A DNA stretch of 64,000 bases, from positions 186,001 to 250,000 of the forward strand of contig NZ_BAPT01000040.1 of NCBI RefSeq assembly GCF_025995235.1, written 5' to 3'. Shown here in pieces: positions 1 to 8,803 of this stretch. A program made the position numbers and the translations under genes. The notes under the pieces are model-generated. The model was not told the DNA's origin. It searched no databases and worked only from the letters and a program-made list of their open reading frames with translations. This DNA is from Ameyamaea chiangmaiensis (lineage in GTDB: Bacteria; Pseudomonadota; Alphaproteobacteria; Acetobacterales; Acetobacteraceae). Every line of letters starts with the position of its first letter. Position 1 is the first letter of the stretch.

Positions 1-13
1 CTGGGCGAACGTG

Positions 14-340
14 TCATGAGCGTGGAGCCCCCTTGCCGTATATCCAGTCCGGATGGCGTGCCTCGATCCGGTCGAGCACGAGATCCAGTCCGCGCTGCAA
101 CGGCGGCACGTCCTGGCACAACAGTATCAGCCCGAGCGGCAGCATCCAAAGGCCGAAGATTGGCAGGATCGCGAGACAGCCCCCGATCACCAGCGCGCCT
201 CCGGCCAAAAGGCGTGCGAGCCGCGCCTGCGGCCGGCGCAGCCAACGCATGGCGCGCGCGGCCCTAGGCGGCAGGCGATCGATCATCCGCTCGAGCCGCT
301 GCTCGCGATGGGTTTGTGTGAGGGGACCAACGGGCATCAT
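14..340 (-). CDS. Small membrane protein, PGPGW-like
   Basis: A 108-residue protein of unknown function. Residues about 43-75 form one long or two short hydrophobic segments (motif LPIFGLWMLPLGLILL), flanked by an Arg-rich N-terminal half and a charged C-terminal tail. The small-membrane-protein layout with a glycine/proline turn between hydrophobic halves recalls the PGPGW family, but the match is by eye only. Two adjacent ATG codons lie at 340 and 337; an AAGGA at 351-355 (minus strand) sits 10 bases before the first. It is likely an inner-membrane protein. No neighbour suggests a role; the gene to the left lies outside the window. Confidence 0.6.
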   Translation of the reverse strand: MMPVGPLTQTHREQRLERMIDRLPPRAARAMRWLRRPQARLARLLAGGALVIGGCLAILPIFGLWMLPLGLILLCQDVPPLQRGLDLVLDRIEARHPDWIYGKGAPRS

Positions 341-523
341 CAGGACGGAATCCTTCGCGACTCGGGATTGACGGGCACTCTAGCCGATACGAACGCGCAC
401 GCAGCGCATGCGGTCGCCGTTAAACCGGTGTCGAAACATGTCGACCCCGGATGAAGACCCCGTGAGGCAGCCGCAACCCTCAGCGCCAGAATGGGTTTGA
501 TATCCGGTAAAGGAGCCGACGTC

Positions 524-706
524 ATGGACGACCTGATGAACGTTTGCGCCACCGGCCGCGTGCCGGGACCGGGGCAGGGTATGCCGCCGGAGGGGGCCGC
601 CGACCCCCATCCGGAAGGCCGGCCGCAGACCGATCCGGACACCATACCCGAGCCATTGACCCTGCCCGAAAGGCCCGAGCCCCCGTCGCGGGAGGACCGG
701 GACTAG
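524..706 (+). CDS. Small proline-rich hypothetical protein
   Basis: A 60-residue, acidic, Pro/Gly/Glu-rich protein with no recognisable domain and no membrane segment. ATG 524 is preferred to the in-frame ATG at 491 because AGGAG (511-515) lies 8 bases before it. The stop codon shares the self-complementary CTAG with the murJ stop on the other strand, so the two genes converge and overlap by 4 bases. The good ribosome site is the main reason to believe it; the sequence itself is low complexity and could be spurious. Confidence 0.45.
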   Translation: MDDLMNVCATGRVPGPGQGMPPEGAADPHPEGRPQTDPDTIPEPLTLPERPEPPSREDRD

Positions 707-2262
707 CGACGGTTCAGCCTCGTCGCAAGGCGTCGCATGATCGCGCGGCTGTCGGCGACGCCCAACGCCTGCAGGGCGGCCCCATAGACCGCCGTCCCCA
801 GGCAGACCAGAGCGGCCATGCCGATGACACGCGGCAGGGTCGTCCAGTCCGCGACATGGCCGAGCGGCGTCATCTGGGCCAGCGCGAGCATGGCCGTCAT
901 GACGAACGATGCCGCTATCATGCGCGCCAGTCGCCCCGCGCAACCGGGGCTGAGCGCGAGTGCAGCGCGACGACGCAGGAGCCAACCGAGGGCGGCTGCG
1001 TTCGCGCAGGCCGCAAGAGAACTGGCCAGCGGCGGCCCGACATGGGCCAGCGGGCGATAGAGTGACAGGTTGAGCGCGAAGTTCAGCACCAGTGTCGCGA
1101 TGCCGACGCGCACCGGGGTGGCCGTATCCCCACGCGCAAAAAAACCCGGAGAGAGCACCTTCACCAGAACGAAGGCGGGCAGCCCGATAGCATAGGCCTG
1201 AAGCGACTGCGCCGACAGCGCCGCGTCACGGGCGGAAAAAGCGCCATGGCCGAACAGGGTCGCCATGATCGGGCGCGCCAGTACGATCAGCGCCAGCGTC
1301 GCCGGCAGCGTCAGGATCAGGGCGTATTCCAGCGCGCGGCTTTGCGTCTCGTGCGCGGCGCGCGTGTCCCCGGCGGCCACATGGCGCGTCAGTTCGGGCA
1401 GAAGCGTCGTGCCGGCCGCCGCACCGAGCACGCCCAGAGGGAGCTGGTTCACCCGGTCGGCGAAATACATCAGCGACACGCTGCCGGTGGGCAGCAGCGT
1501 CGCGATGATGGTGTCGACGACCAGATTGATCTGCGAGATGCCGCTGCCGACAAGCCCGGGCACCATGCGGCGCATCAGGGTGCGGATCTGCGGGGTCAGC
1601 CTTGGTCGGGGCAGCGCCAGTTCCATGCCCGCGCGCCGCGCGGCGACCAGAAGAAGACCCAGTTGCACGACGCCGGAGGCCGTGATGCCCCAGGCCGCCG
1701 CATGCGCCACCGTCGCGGTGAAGGGCGCAAGCCAAAGGATGGCGGCGATTCCGACCACGTTGAACGTCGCATAGGCCGCCGCCGCCGCCGAAAAGCGCCC
1801 CATCCCGTTCAGCACGCCCGAGACGAGGGCGGCCGCGCAGATCAGCACCAGGTAGGGGAACGTGATTCGCGACAGGCTGACAGCCAGATCGTGGCGTTCG
1901 CCGCCGCCGTGCAGACCGAAACCCGGTGCGATCACGCTGACGATCGCGGGCATGAACACCTCGCCCAGAGCGGTCAGTGCCAGCAGCCAGAACACCAGAA
2001 CGCCCAGCGCCTCGCGCGCGAAACGGCGGGCCGTGTCCGGCCCTTCGGTGGTCAGGATCGCGGAAAACTGCGGGACGAACGCGGCATTGAATGCCCCTTC
2101 GCCGAACAGGCGCCGGAACATGTTGGGCAGGCGGAACGCCACCTGATAGGCGTCCTGTAGTGGGCCTGCGCCCATGAACGCCGCCAGCAGCTGGTCACGG
2201 ACGAGGCCCAGCACACGGCTGAGCATGGTCCAGCCGCCGACGGTCAGAAAACTGCGCAGCAT
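703..2262 (-). CDS. murJ: Lipid II flippase MurJ
   Basis: An integral membrane protein of 519 residues that flips the peptidoglycan precursor lipid II across the inner membrane (MOP/MATE-like superfamily). It has the usual family length and about 14 hydrophobic segments. The N-terminus (MLRSFLTVGGWTMLSRVLGL) and the following RDQLLAAFMGAG and FRLPNMFRRLFGEGAFNAAF stretches are diagnostic of MurJ/MviN. The ATG at 2262 starts a standard family N-terminus. It lies 21 bases downstream of the peroxidase gene on the same strand and may be cotranscribed with it. Its stop overlaps that of the small gene on the plus strand. Confidence 0.95.
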   Translation of the reverse strand: MLRSFLTVGGWTMLSRVLGLVRDQLLAAFMGAGPLQDAYQVAFRLPNMFRRLFGEGAFNAAFVPQFSAILTTEGPDTARRFAREALGVLVFWLLALTALGEVFMPAIVSVIAPGFGLHGGGERHDLAVSLSRITFPYLVLICAAALVSGVLNGMGRFSAAAAAYATFNVVGIAAILWLAPFTATVAHAAAWGITASGVVQLGLLLVAARRAGMELALPRPRLTPQIRTLMRRMVPGLVGSGISQINLVVDTIIATLLPTGSVSLMYFADRVNQLPLGVLGAAAGTTLLPELTRHVAAGDTRAAHETQSRALEYALILTLPATLALIVLARPIMATLFGHGAFSARDAALSAQSLQAYAIGLPAFVLVKVLSPGFFARGDTATPVRVGIATLVLNFALNLSLYRPLAHVGPPLASSLAACANAAALGWLLRRRAALALSPGCAGRLARMIAASFVMTAMLALAQMTPLGHVADWTTLPRVIGMAALVCLGTAVYGAALQALGVADSRAIMRRLATRLNRR

Positions 2263-2283
2263 GGCGGGGTAACCTGTCCGGTA

Positions 2284-2769
2284 TCAATGGTCGAGCACGA
2301 CCCGCTCGATCGCGGTCTGGAACCGCTCGCTGTCAGGCGATGTGATCGAGGTAAACCAGGTCCGCAATGAACCGTCGCGACCGATGATGTATTTGTAGAA
2401 GTTCCAGCGTGGGCGCGACAGGAAACCCCCGTTGGCGGCGAGCCACCGAAACAGGGGGATCGTGTGCGGGCCGGTGACGTCGCTTTTCGCGGCCATCGGG
2501 AAACTCACGCCATAATTCCGCGCGCAGAACTGACCGATCTGGACCGAGTCGCCGGGTTCCTGATGGCCGAAATCGTCGCTCGGCACGCCCACGACGACCA
2601 GTCCGTTGGCGCGGTGCCGTGCCCAAAGCGCCTGAAGTCCTTCATATTGCGGCGTAAAGCCGCATTTCGACGCAGTATTGACGACAAGGACCGCCTTGCC
2701 CTTCAGCTTCGAGAGCTCGATCGGCACGCCGTCGAGACCGGGCAGGGCGAAATCGTAGAAGTCTGACAT
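2284..2769 (-). CDS. Glutathione peroxidase-family thiol peroxidase
   Basis: A 161-residue protein with the thioredoxin-like GPx fold, reducing hydrogen peroxide or organic hydroperoxides. The peroxidatic Cys lies in NTASKCGFTPQYEGL (around residue 36), and the active-site Trp/Asn pair is in WNFYKYIIGRDG. The position that usually holds the catalytic Gln (NQF) reads DDF here, within VPSDDFGHQEPG, so the classical Cys-Gln-Trp triad is altered. The open frame continues far upstream, but the family N-terminus MSDFYDFALP begins at ATG 2769. It is probably thioredoxin-dependent, as most bacterial homologues are. It lies directly upstream of murJ. Confidence 0.9.
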   Translation of the reverse strand: MSDFYDFALPGLDGVPIELSKLKGKAVLVVNTASKCGFTPQYEGLQALWARHRANGLVVVGVPSDDFGHQEPGDSVQIGQFCARNYGVSFPMAAKSDVTGPHTIPLFRWLAANGGFLSRPRWNFYKYIIGRDGSLRTWFTSITSPDSERFQTAIERVVLDH

Positions 2770-2955
2770 GGCAATCGATCCTCGGGCGCGCGGGCGAAGC
2801 GATCTGGTGAGATAGCGCAGGGGCGTCGGGGTGTCGATTGCCGCCCCGGTGGCTGACGAGTGACGACGCGACGACGGCTGGACAGACGCGTCGCGGTGGA
2901 TAACGTGCCGAAACGAAGGGCGCGGATGGCTCCCTGTGTGCGTGGGAGTGACAGG

Positions 2956-4206
2956 GTGCTGGTTCAGATCGCACGAGGTATGATCGGGCTTGCGGCCCTT
3001 CTGGCGGTGGCCGTCATCTTTTCGACCGATCGCCGGTCGATTGACCGTGGCCGGGTCGCGCGAACGCTGGCGTTGCAGTTGGCGATCGGCGCTCTGGTGC
3101 TGTTCGTGCCCCCGGGGCGGACGGCCCTGCGTGCGCTGGCCTCCGGGGTGCAGGCCGTTTTGTCGTGTGGCAACGCGGGAATCGGGTTCTTGTTCGGCGG
3201 CCTGATCGGCCCCCGCATGGATGTTCTGTTCCCCGATGGCGGCGGATTCGTCTTCGCGCTGCGCGTACTGCCGCAGATCATCTATATCAGCGCGCTGATT
3301 GCCATCTTGTATAAATACGGGGTCATGCAGCGTCTGGCGCGTGTGATCGGCGGCGCGCTGGTGCGGGTCACGGGTGCCAGCCCGCTGTCGTGTTTCTCCG
3401 CGGTGCTGACGGTGTTTCTTGGCCAGAGCGAGATGCCCGTGGCCCTGCGTCCGTATGTGCCCACGATGGGACGGGCGGAACTGATGACCGTGATGTGCAG
3501 CGGCACGGCGTCGATCGCGGGATCGGTTCTGGCGGGCTATGCGGCGTTGGGCGTGCCGATGGACTATCTTCTGGCGGCGTCCTTCATGGCCATCCCCGGC
3601 GGCCTGATGTTCGCGCATGTGCTGATGCCGGTTCAGGACGGCAGCCGCCCCTTGCCCGAGGTGGAGGGTTTCGGACAGGAGCGTGCGGCGACCATTTTCG
3701 AAGTGATCGGTACCGGCGCGATGAGCGGCGTGCACGTGGCGGTGGCGGTGGGTGCGATGCTGATCGCGTTCATCGGGCTGATTGCGCTGCTCAACGGCTG
3801 TGTCGGATGGATGGGCAGCCTGATCGGGCATCCGGGGTGGACTCTGCAAGGGGCGCTGGGCGTGGTCTGCGCGCCAGTGGCTTGGGCGATCGGCACGGGA
3901 TGGAGCGAGAGCAGGGTCATTGGTGGCCTGATCGGGCAGAAGCTGATTTTCAACGAATTCGTGGCTTATGTTGAATTGGCGCCAATGCTGCACACGGGTG
4001 CGCTGTCGAAGCATTCGGCCGCGATCGGGTCCTTCGCGCTGTGCGGATTTGCCAACCTGTCGTCGATCGGTATCCTGATCGCGGGATTCGGTAGCGTCGC
4101 GCCGGAGCGGCGTGCCGAGGTGGCGGCCAACGGGTTGCGGGCCGTGCTGGCCGGCTCCCTGTCCAATCTGACCAGCGCGGCGATCGCGGGCATGTTCATC
4201 GGCTGA
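2956..4206 (+). CDS. Concentrative nucleoside transporter (CNT/NupC family)
   Basis: An inner-membrane cation-coupled nucleoside importer of about 416 residues. Family motifs are present in order: GNAGIGFLFGG, GQSEMPVALRPYV, SGTASIAGSVLAGYAALGV, then NEFVAY and GFANLSSIGILIAGFG near the C-terminus. The start is uncertain. GTG 2956, with GGGAG at 2944-2948 seven bases upstream, gives the standard CNT N-terminus (first helix then FSTDRRSID). ATG 2926 and ATG 2860 are alternatives that would add non-conserved residues. The gene is divergent from the peroxidase. The substrate (pyrimidine or purine nucleosides) cannot be told from the sequence. Confidence 0.9.
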   Translation: MLVQIARGMIGLAALLAVAVIFSTDRRSIDRGRVARTLALQLAIGALVLFVPPGRTALRALASGVQAVLSCGNAGIGFLFGGLIGPRMDVLFPDGGGFVFALRVLPQIIYISALIAILYKYGVMQRLARVIGGALVRVTGASPLSCFSAVLTVFLGQSEMPVALRPYVPTMGRAELMTVMCSGTASIAGSVLAGYAALGVPMDYLLAASFMAIPGGLMFAHVLMPVQDGSRPLPEVEGFGQERAATIFEVIGTGAMSGVHVAVAVGAMLIAFIGLIALLNGCVGWMGSLIGHPGWTLQGALGVVCAPVAWAIGTGWSESRVIGGLIGQKLIFNEFVAYVELAPMLHTGALSKHSAAIGSFALCGFANLSSIGILIAGFGSVAPERRAEVAANGLRAVLAGSLSNLTSAAIAGMFIG

Positions 4207-4330
4207 ACCGGCCGAGACACGACGGTCGACGCGGACGGCCGAACGCACCCCCGGGTGCGACTTTCGCCCTCCTCGCGCATTGTATGCGCGATCCCGTCCC
4301 TGTCCGTTGTGCCGAAAGGACCGCCCGCGC

Positions 4331-5557
4331 GTGTTGCGAACCGATTATCTGCATTCTCTGACGACCGTTCGGGAGTGGTTCGGCTGGATGCCGGCCCCGG
4401 TGGCATCGTCCCTGATCCTGATCGGCGCGGCACTGGTGGCCCTCCTGCTCAATCGGGTGGTGTCGGATACGCTGCTGCATCTGCCGGGCCTGCGCCACGT
4501 GCCGCTCTGGCGGCGATTGCTGCTCCAGCTTCAGCCCGTGGTCCGGATCATGCTGATGCTGCTGGCCGCCAGCGCGGCCCTGCCGGCGGCCACGGGGTTT
4601 TCGGACGCGACGCTAAGCCTGATCGGGCATCTGATCCTGGTCGGGTTCATTCTGGCGATCGGGGTGGGTCTTATCCGGGGGTTCCGGATCGTGACGGAAA
4701 TCTATCTCGAACGGCTGGTGGGCCGCGCCGGCGACAACCGCATCGTCGCGCGCTCGCACCAGACCCAGATCCGTATCCTGCGGCGCGCCATCGAAATCCT
4801 GGTCGGACTGATCACGGTGGCCAGCGCCCTGACCACGTTCAGCGCCGTGCGCCAGTTCGGCGTGTCACTGTTCGCGTCGGCCGGCGCGGCGTCGCTGATC
4901 GTCGGTCTGTCGGCACGGCCGCTTCTGACCAATCTGGTCGCCGGTATCCAGATCGCCATCACCCAGCCGATCCGCATGGAAGACCTGATCATCATCAACG
5001 GCGACTGGTGCTGGGTGGAGGAGATCAACGCGACCTATGTCGTGCTGCGGGTGTGGGACATGCGCCGGCACATCGTGCCCATTTCCTTCTTCCTCGAAAA
5101 CCAGTTCGAGAACTGGACGCATAATTCCGAGGCGATCACCGGCGTCGTGTTCCTGCATCTGGACTACCAGACCGACATGCACCGCGTCCGCGCGATACTG
5201 GAGGAGGTGATTCGCACCTGCCCGCTGTGGGACGGGCGGACACTGGGGTGTCAGGTGGCCGCGACCGACACCGACTCGATGCGGATACGCATCATTGCCG
5301 GCGCCCGTGACGCGTTGCAGAGTTGGGATCTGGGCTGCGAGATTCGCGAGAAGATGGTCGCGCGGCTGCGGCGGGAGTGTCCCGAGGCCCTGCCGCGTGC
5401 CCGCATGGCAGTCGTCGCATCCGATCCGGACAGCAGCGCGTGGCCAACGGACGAGATGATTTCGCCGCCGATCCGTCGACCACCCGACGTCGCCCGGCGT
5501 CCGTCGGAGGCCCAGGCAGACCCGGGGCATGGGGGGGAGCCGTCGCGGTTTGGCTGA
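4331..5557 (+). CDS. MscS-family mechanosensitive ion channel
   Basis: A membrane channel of about 408 residues. Several N-terminal hydrophobic segments lead into a pore-lining segment rich in small residues (FASAGAASLIVGLSARPLL), followed by the soluble beta domain (ITQPIRMEDLIIINGDWCWV, then VPISFFLENQFENW). Such channels open on hypo-osmotic shock; YbdG-like members have weak conductance. GTG 4331 is chosen because AAAGGA at 4315-4320 lies 10 bases upstream; ATG 4280 would add a Cys/Arg-rich stretch without conservation. The C-terminus ends in a polar Pro/Arg tail with a poly-G run in the DNA. Its stop is 2 bases from that of convergent gpsA. Confidence 0.85.
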   Translation: MLRTDYLHSLTTVREWFGWMPAPVASSLILIGAALVALLLNRVVSDTLLHLPGLRHVPLWRRLLLQLQPVVRIMLMLLAASAALPAATGFSDATLSLIGHLILVGFILAIGVGLIRGFRIVTEIYLERLVGRAGDNRIVARSHQTQIRILRRAIEILVGLITVASALTTFSAVRQFGVSLFASAGAASLIVGLSARPLLTNLVAGIQIAITQPIRMEDLIIINGDWCWVEEINATYVVLRVWDMRRHIVPISFFLENQFENWTHNSEAITGVVFLHLDYQTDMHRVRAILEEVIRTCPLWDGRTLGCQVAATDTDSMRIRIIAGARDALQSWDLGCEIREKMVARLRRECPEALPRARMAVVASDPDSSAWPTDEMISPPIRRPPDVARRPSEAQADPGHGGEPSRFG

Positions 5558-5559
5558 CG

Positions 5560-6522
5560 TTATTCGCCCCGCGTCGGCCGGCTCATCAACGCGTCGCGCG
5601 CCTGCTGGGGCGTGAGTTCGCCGGCCAGCAACCGGGTCACCATCGCTATGATCGGTACTTCGATCTGATGACGACGGGCAAGGGCCAGCAGCGCCGGCGC
5701 GGTCTCCACCCCTTCGGTCACGCTGCTGCGCCGGGCAAGGATGTCGGCCAGTGGGACGCCTTCGCCCAGCGCCAGCCCAAGGCTGAAATTACGCGAACTC
5801 GGCCCCGTGCAGGTCAGGATCAGATCGCCAAGGCCCGACAGACCTGCCAGTGTGTCAGGGCGTCCGCCCATGGCGTCGGCCAGACGCCCCATTTCGACGA
5901 TCGCGCGCGTTATCAGGGCGGCCCGCGCGTTTTCACCAAGGCGCGCGCCGATCGTGACACCGGCGGCAATGGCGATCACGTTCTTGGCCGCGCCCCCGAT
6001 CTGCACGCCCAGCGGATCGGTGCTGGGATACAGCCGCAGGGCCGGACCGGACACGCGCCCGGCGATGGCCTCCGCCAGTCCGCCGTCCGTCGCGGCGAGC
6101 GAGGCGGCGGCCGGCAAACCGGCGGCGACCTCATGTGCGAAATTTGGCCCCGACAACACGGCGCAGGGGCGACCGGGCAGCACCTCCGCCGCCACCTGCA
6201 TCGGCAAGGCGCCCGTTGCGCGTTCGACGCCCTTGCAGCACAGCACCAGCGGCGCCGATCCCGCAATCCCGCCGAGCGTGGCGCGCAGGTGCTGGACCGG
6301 TGTGGTGACCAGCAGCAGGTCCGTCCGGTCGGGCAGCGTGGTCGTGGGGACGACGGACGGCGGCAGCGCGAAACCCGGCAGGCGCGGATTGGCGCCATCG
6401 GCATCCGGACGCAGGGGATCGCGGCTCCAGAGCCGGACGTGCGCGCCGCCGCGCGCGGCATGCAGCGCCAGCGCCGTCCCCCAGGCTCCGGCACCGATGA
6501 CGCCGATCGACAGGCCGGTCAC
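5560..6522 (-). CDS. gpsA: Glycerol-3-phosphate dehydrogenase [NAD(P)+]
   Basis: A cytosolic enzyme of 320 residues reducing dihydroxyacetone phosphate to sn-glycerol-3-phosphate for phospholipid synthesis. The N-terminal Rossmann motif is IGVIGAGAWGTALA. The substrate region contains CCKGVE, LSGPNFAHEVAAGLP and the catalytic Lys in IGGAAKNVIAIAAG; the C-terminal domain carries GLSGLGDLILTCTG and SRNFSLG. The start is GTG 6522, overlapping the rlmJ stop as GTGA, which points to translational coupling with rlmJ. Length and motifs are standard. Confidence 0.95.
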   Translation of the reverse strand: MTGLSIGVIGAGAWGTALALHAARGGAHVRLWSRDPLRPDADGANPRLPGFALPPSVVPTTTLPDRTDLLLVTTPVQHLRATLGGIAGSAPLVLCCKGVERATGALPMQVAAEVLPGRPCAVLSGPNFAHEVAAGLPAAASLAATDGGLAEAIAGRVSGPALRLYPSTDPLGVQIGGAAKNVIAIAAGVTIGARLGENARAALITRAIVEMGRLADAMGGRPDTLAGLSGLGDLILTCTGPSSRNFSLGLALGEGVPLADILARRSSVTEGVETAPALLALARRHQIEVPIIAMVTRLLAGELTPQQARDALMSRPTRGE

Positions 6523-7355
6523 GACCGTTCCTCCGCTATGCGCCGGACGTCGTATCCGGCCTGATCCTCGCCCAGAAGATCGGCAAGGCAGCCTAGAATA
6601 TCACGGGCCTGTTGTTCAAAACCGAAGGGGGGGGACGCCACGACCAGTCCCGCGCCGTTAAGGCGCGAGGGATCGAGCGGCGGGCGGAGGGTCAGCTCGG
6701 CGGCCAGAACGTCGGGCAATCCGCGTTCGCGCAGGTCGTCGTGAAAAGCCCTGACCGGAGCGCGGTGTTTGATCGGATACCAGCCCGCGATGATGCCCGT
6801 CGGGAAACGCGCCCGGGCGGTGAGCATGGCGTCGGCAAGGCGTTGAAATTCGTCAGCCCGTTCGAACGGCGGGTCGAGCAGGACCAGACCCCTGCGGATC
6901 GCGCGCGGGGGCAGAAGTGCCGCGATGGCCTCGTATCCGTCGCGTTCATGCACATGCACGGCTGGGTTGCGCGCGAAGTGACGGCGCAGGAGTGGCGCGT
7001 CGTCGGGATGGAGTTCGCAGCACACCAGGGCGTCGCCGGGCCGCAACATCCGCGCGGCAATCGCGGGGGAGCCGGGGTAGGCATGCGGCATCTCGGGTCG
7101 GACGAGGTCGAGATAGGTACGCAAGGGCAGGGTGCGTGCCGGGGGAGCATCCAGTAGACGCCCGATTCCGGCATGCCATTCCCCCGTGCGCTGTGCCGGA
7201 TCGGCGGTAAGATCGTACGACCCGATCCCGGCATGCGTGTCCAGAACCATAAAGGGCGCCGGTTTGCGGTGAAACGCCGTGAGCAGGGCGATCAGAAGCG
7301 CATGCTTCATGCAGTCGGCGCTGTTCCCAGCGTGGTAGTGATGGCGGTAGTTCAT
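6519..7355 (-). CDS. rlmJ: 23S rRNA (adenine2030-N6)-methyltransferase RlmJ
   Basis: A 278-residue S-adenosylmethionine-dependent methyltransferase that modifies A2030 of 23S rRNA. The N-terminus MNYRHHYHAGNSADCMKHAL is the signature of RlmJ/ComJ. VLDTHAGIGSYDL is the SAM-binding motif I, and LLDPPFERADEF is the DPPF-type catalytic motif expected for an N6-adenine enzyme. Its stop overlaps the gpsA start. It is divergent from the riboflavin operon; the riboswitch begins 130 bases away on the other strand. Confidence 0.95.
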   Translation of the reverse strand: MNYRHHYHAGNSADCMKHALLIALLTAFHRKPAPFMVLDTHAGIGSYDLTADPAQRTGEWHAGIGRLLDAPPARTLPLRTYLDLVRPEMPHAYPGSPAIAARMLRPGDALVCCELHPDDAPLLRRHFARNPAVHVHERDGYEAIAALLPPRAIRRGLVLLDPPFERADEFQRLADAMLTARARFPTGIIAGWYPIKHRAPVRAFHDDLRERGLPDVLAAELTLRPPLDPSRLNGAGLVVASPPFGFEQQARDILGCLADLLGEDQAGYDVRRIAEERS

Positions 7356-7484
7356 CGACGCGTCTGACGGTTCCCATACTGCGGTGCGGCACTTGGCACT
7401 TGACCGGCGTGCCGAAATTTCAGCACATTTGCCCCCGCGTGGCGACAGCCGCGTCTGGCGGCCGCAAAGCTGCCGGTCATAGAC

Positions 7485-7644
7485 GTTCTCGGGGCGGGGT
7501 GAAATTCCCTACCGGCGGTGTTTGCCGCGTCTGCCATTTCGGCAGGCGCGTCATAAGCCCGCGAGCGCCCACCGTTCTGCGGTGGGGTCAGCAGACCTTG
7601 GTGTGATTCCAGGGCCGACGGTCACAGTCCGGATGGGAGAGAAC
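7485..7644 (+). promoter_or_regulatory. FMN riboswitch (RFN element)
   Basis: A conserved six-stem RFN aptamer that binds flavin mononucleotide. The closing stem P1 pairs GTTCTC (7485-7490) with GAGAAC (7639-7644). Hallmark blocks follow in the expected order: GGGGTGAAATTCCCTACCGG, the AGCCCGCGAGCG joint, a variable arm CCACCGTTCTGCGGTGG, then CAGACCTTGGTGTGATTCC, GGCCGACGGTCACAGTCCGG and GATG. It controls the ribD-ribE-ribBA-ribH operon downstream, so high FMN should switch off riboflavin synthesis. Confidence 0.97.
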
Positions 7645-7670
7645 GAAGACGACACGCAACGCCACAGGTG

Positions 7671-7693
7671 CGTCCAGCGTGGACGGTCTTTTT
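7671..7693 (+). terminator. Riboswitch expression-platform terminator
   Basis: CGTCCA (7671-7676), loop GCG, TGGACG (7680-7685), followed by GTCTTTTT: a 6-bp hairpin with a U-tract 26 bases after the FMN aptamer and before ribD. The 3' arm GGACGG (7681-7686) can instead pair with CCGTCC (7705-7710), which would break this terminator. That gives a plausible choice between termination and read-through controlled by FMN. Confidence 0.75.
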
Positions 7694-7731
7694 GCGCCTC
7701 GGGTCCGTCCGCAAGGATGGAGACCTTTGTT

Positions 7732-8802
7732 GTGACGACGTGCGTTTGGCCGGATGAAAAATCCCGGCCTGTTGAGGCTGATGGCACGCAGGCCGTGCCG
7801 TTGGCCCGTATTCTCGCGGCATTTGATACGGCCATCGCTGGGGCACGGGCCCATGTCGGGGCGACCGCGCCGAACCCGCCGGTCGGGTGCGCGATCCTCG
7901 ACGCCGAGGGACACTGTCTGGCCGTCGCGGCGCATCGCACGGCGGGCCAGCCCCACGCGGAGGCCGCTGCACTGGCGCTGTGCGCCGAACGCGGGCTGAT
8001 GCACCGTGCGGCGATCGCGGTGGTAACGCTGGAACCCTGCAATCATACGGGCCGGACGCCACCGTGCACGGTGGCGCTGCTGGCCTCGCCGGTTCGCACG
8101 GTGTGGATCGGTGCTGCCGACCCGAACCCACATGTGGCGGGTGGCGGTGCGGCGCGTCTGGCCTCGGCGGGGTGCGCGGTCCATTTTCTGCACGACCTCG
8201 GCGCGGATGCGGCGCGGCAGGCCCGGGATTGTACCGCCCTGATCGCGCCTTTTGCGAAAGTGTCGTGCCGGGGAGAGGCCTGGATCACGGTCAAGCAGGC
8301 ACTGGACGCCACGGGTGGCATGCGGCCGCCGCCGGGCGCGCGCGTGTTCACCTCGGCCGCGGCCCTGACCCACGCCCATGTGCTGCGTCGCGCGACCGAC
8401 GCCATCGTGACCGGGACGGGCACCGTTCTGGCTGACGAGCCAGGGCTGGACGTGCGGCACGTGCCCGATCATCTGGCGCGCGCACCACGTGCGGTCTGGG
8501 TCTGCACACGTGGGGACGCCGTGCCGGCGGCGTGGGCAGAGCGCATGCACGCGCAGGGCCGCGACGTCGTTCTCTGTAACGATATCTCGTCCTTGCCCGC
8601 GCGTCTGGCGCAGTCGGGCGTGCTGTGGGCGATGGTTGAGGGCGGTCCGCGCCTGCTTGCGTCGCTTCGAAAACATGACGCATGGGACGACTGGTTGACG
8701 ATCGCGGTCCAGCCGGACGGGTCGGAGAGCGTGCGCGCCGAAACGCGCGTGCCGGGCGTCTCGCCCCTGTCGCTGTTTCCCTTTGACCATGGGGGGGCAT
8801 GA
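7732..8802 (+). CDS. ribD: Bifunctional diaminohydroxyphosphoribosylaminopyrimidine deaminase / uracil reductase
   Basis: A two-domain enzyme of about 356 residues for the deamination and reduction steps after GTP cyclohydrolase II. The N-terminal cytidine-deaminase-like domain carries the zinc site: HAEAAAL, then LEPCNHTGRTPPCT. The C-terminal reductase domain begins near AWITVKQALDATGG and includes TGTGTVLADEPGLDVR and MVEGGPRLLASL. The start is uncertain: GTG 7732 is preceded by AAGGATGGAG at 7713-7722, while ATG 7717 has no ribosome site. ATG codons further upstream fall inside the riboswitch. First gene of the FMN-controlled operon. Confidence 0.93.
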   Translation: MTTCVWPDEKSRPVEADGTQAVPLARILAAFDTAIAGARAHVGATAPNPPVGCAILDAEGHCLAVAAHRTAGQPHAEAAALALCAERGLMHRAAIAVVTLEPCNHTGRTPPCTVALLASPVRTVWIGAADPNPHVAGGGAARLASAGCAVHFLHDLGADAARQARDCTALIAPFAKVSCRGEAWITVKQALDATGGMRPPPGARVFTSAAALTHAHVLRRATDAIVTGTGTVLADEPGLDVRHVPDHLARAPRAVWVCTRGDAVPAAWAERMHAQGRDVVLCNDISSLPARLAQSGVLWAMVEGGPRLLASLRKHDAWDDWLTIAVQPDGSESVRAETRVPGVSPLSLFPFDHGGA

Positions 8803-8803
8803 G

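Noticed and set aside
2770..4248. Long upstream extension of the peroxidase frame (654 residues in total)
   Set aside because: It lies antisense to the nucleoside transporter and is Arg/His/Gln-rich shadow coding; the family N-terminus begins at 2769.
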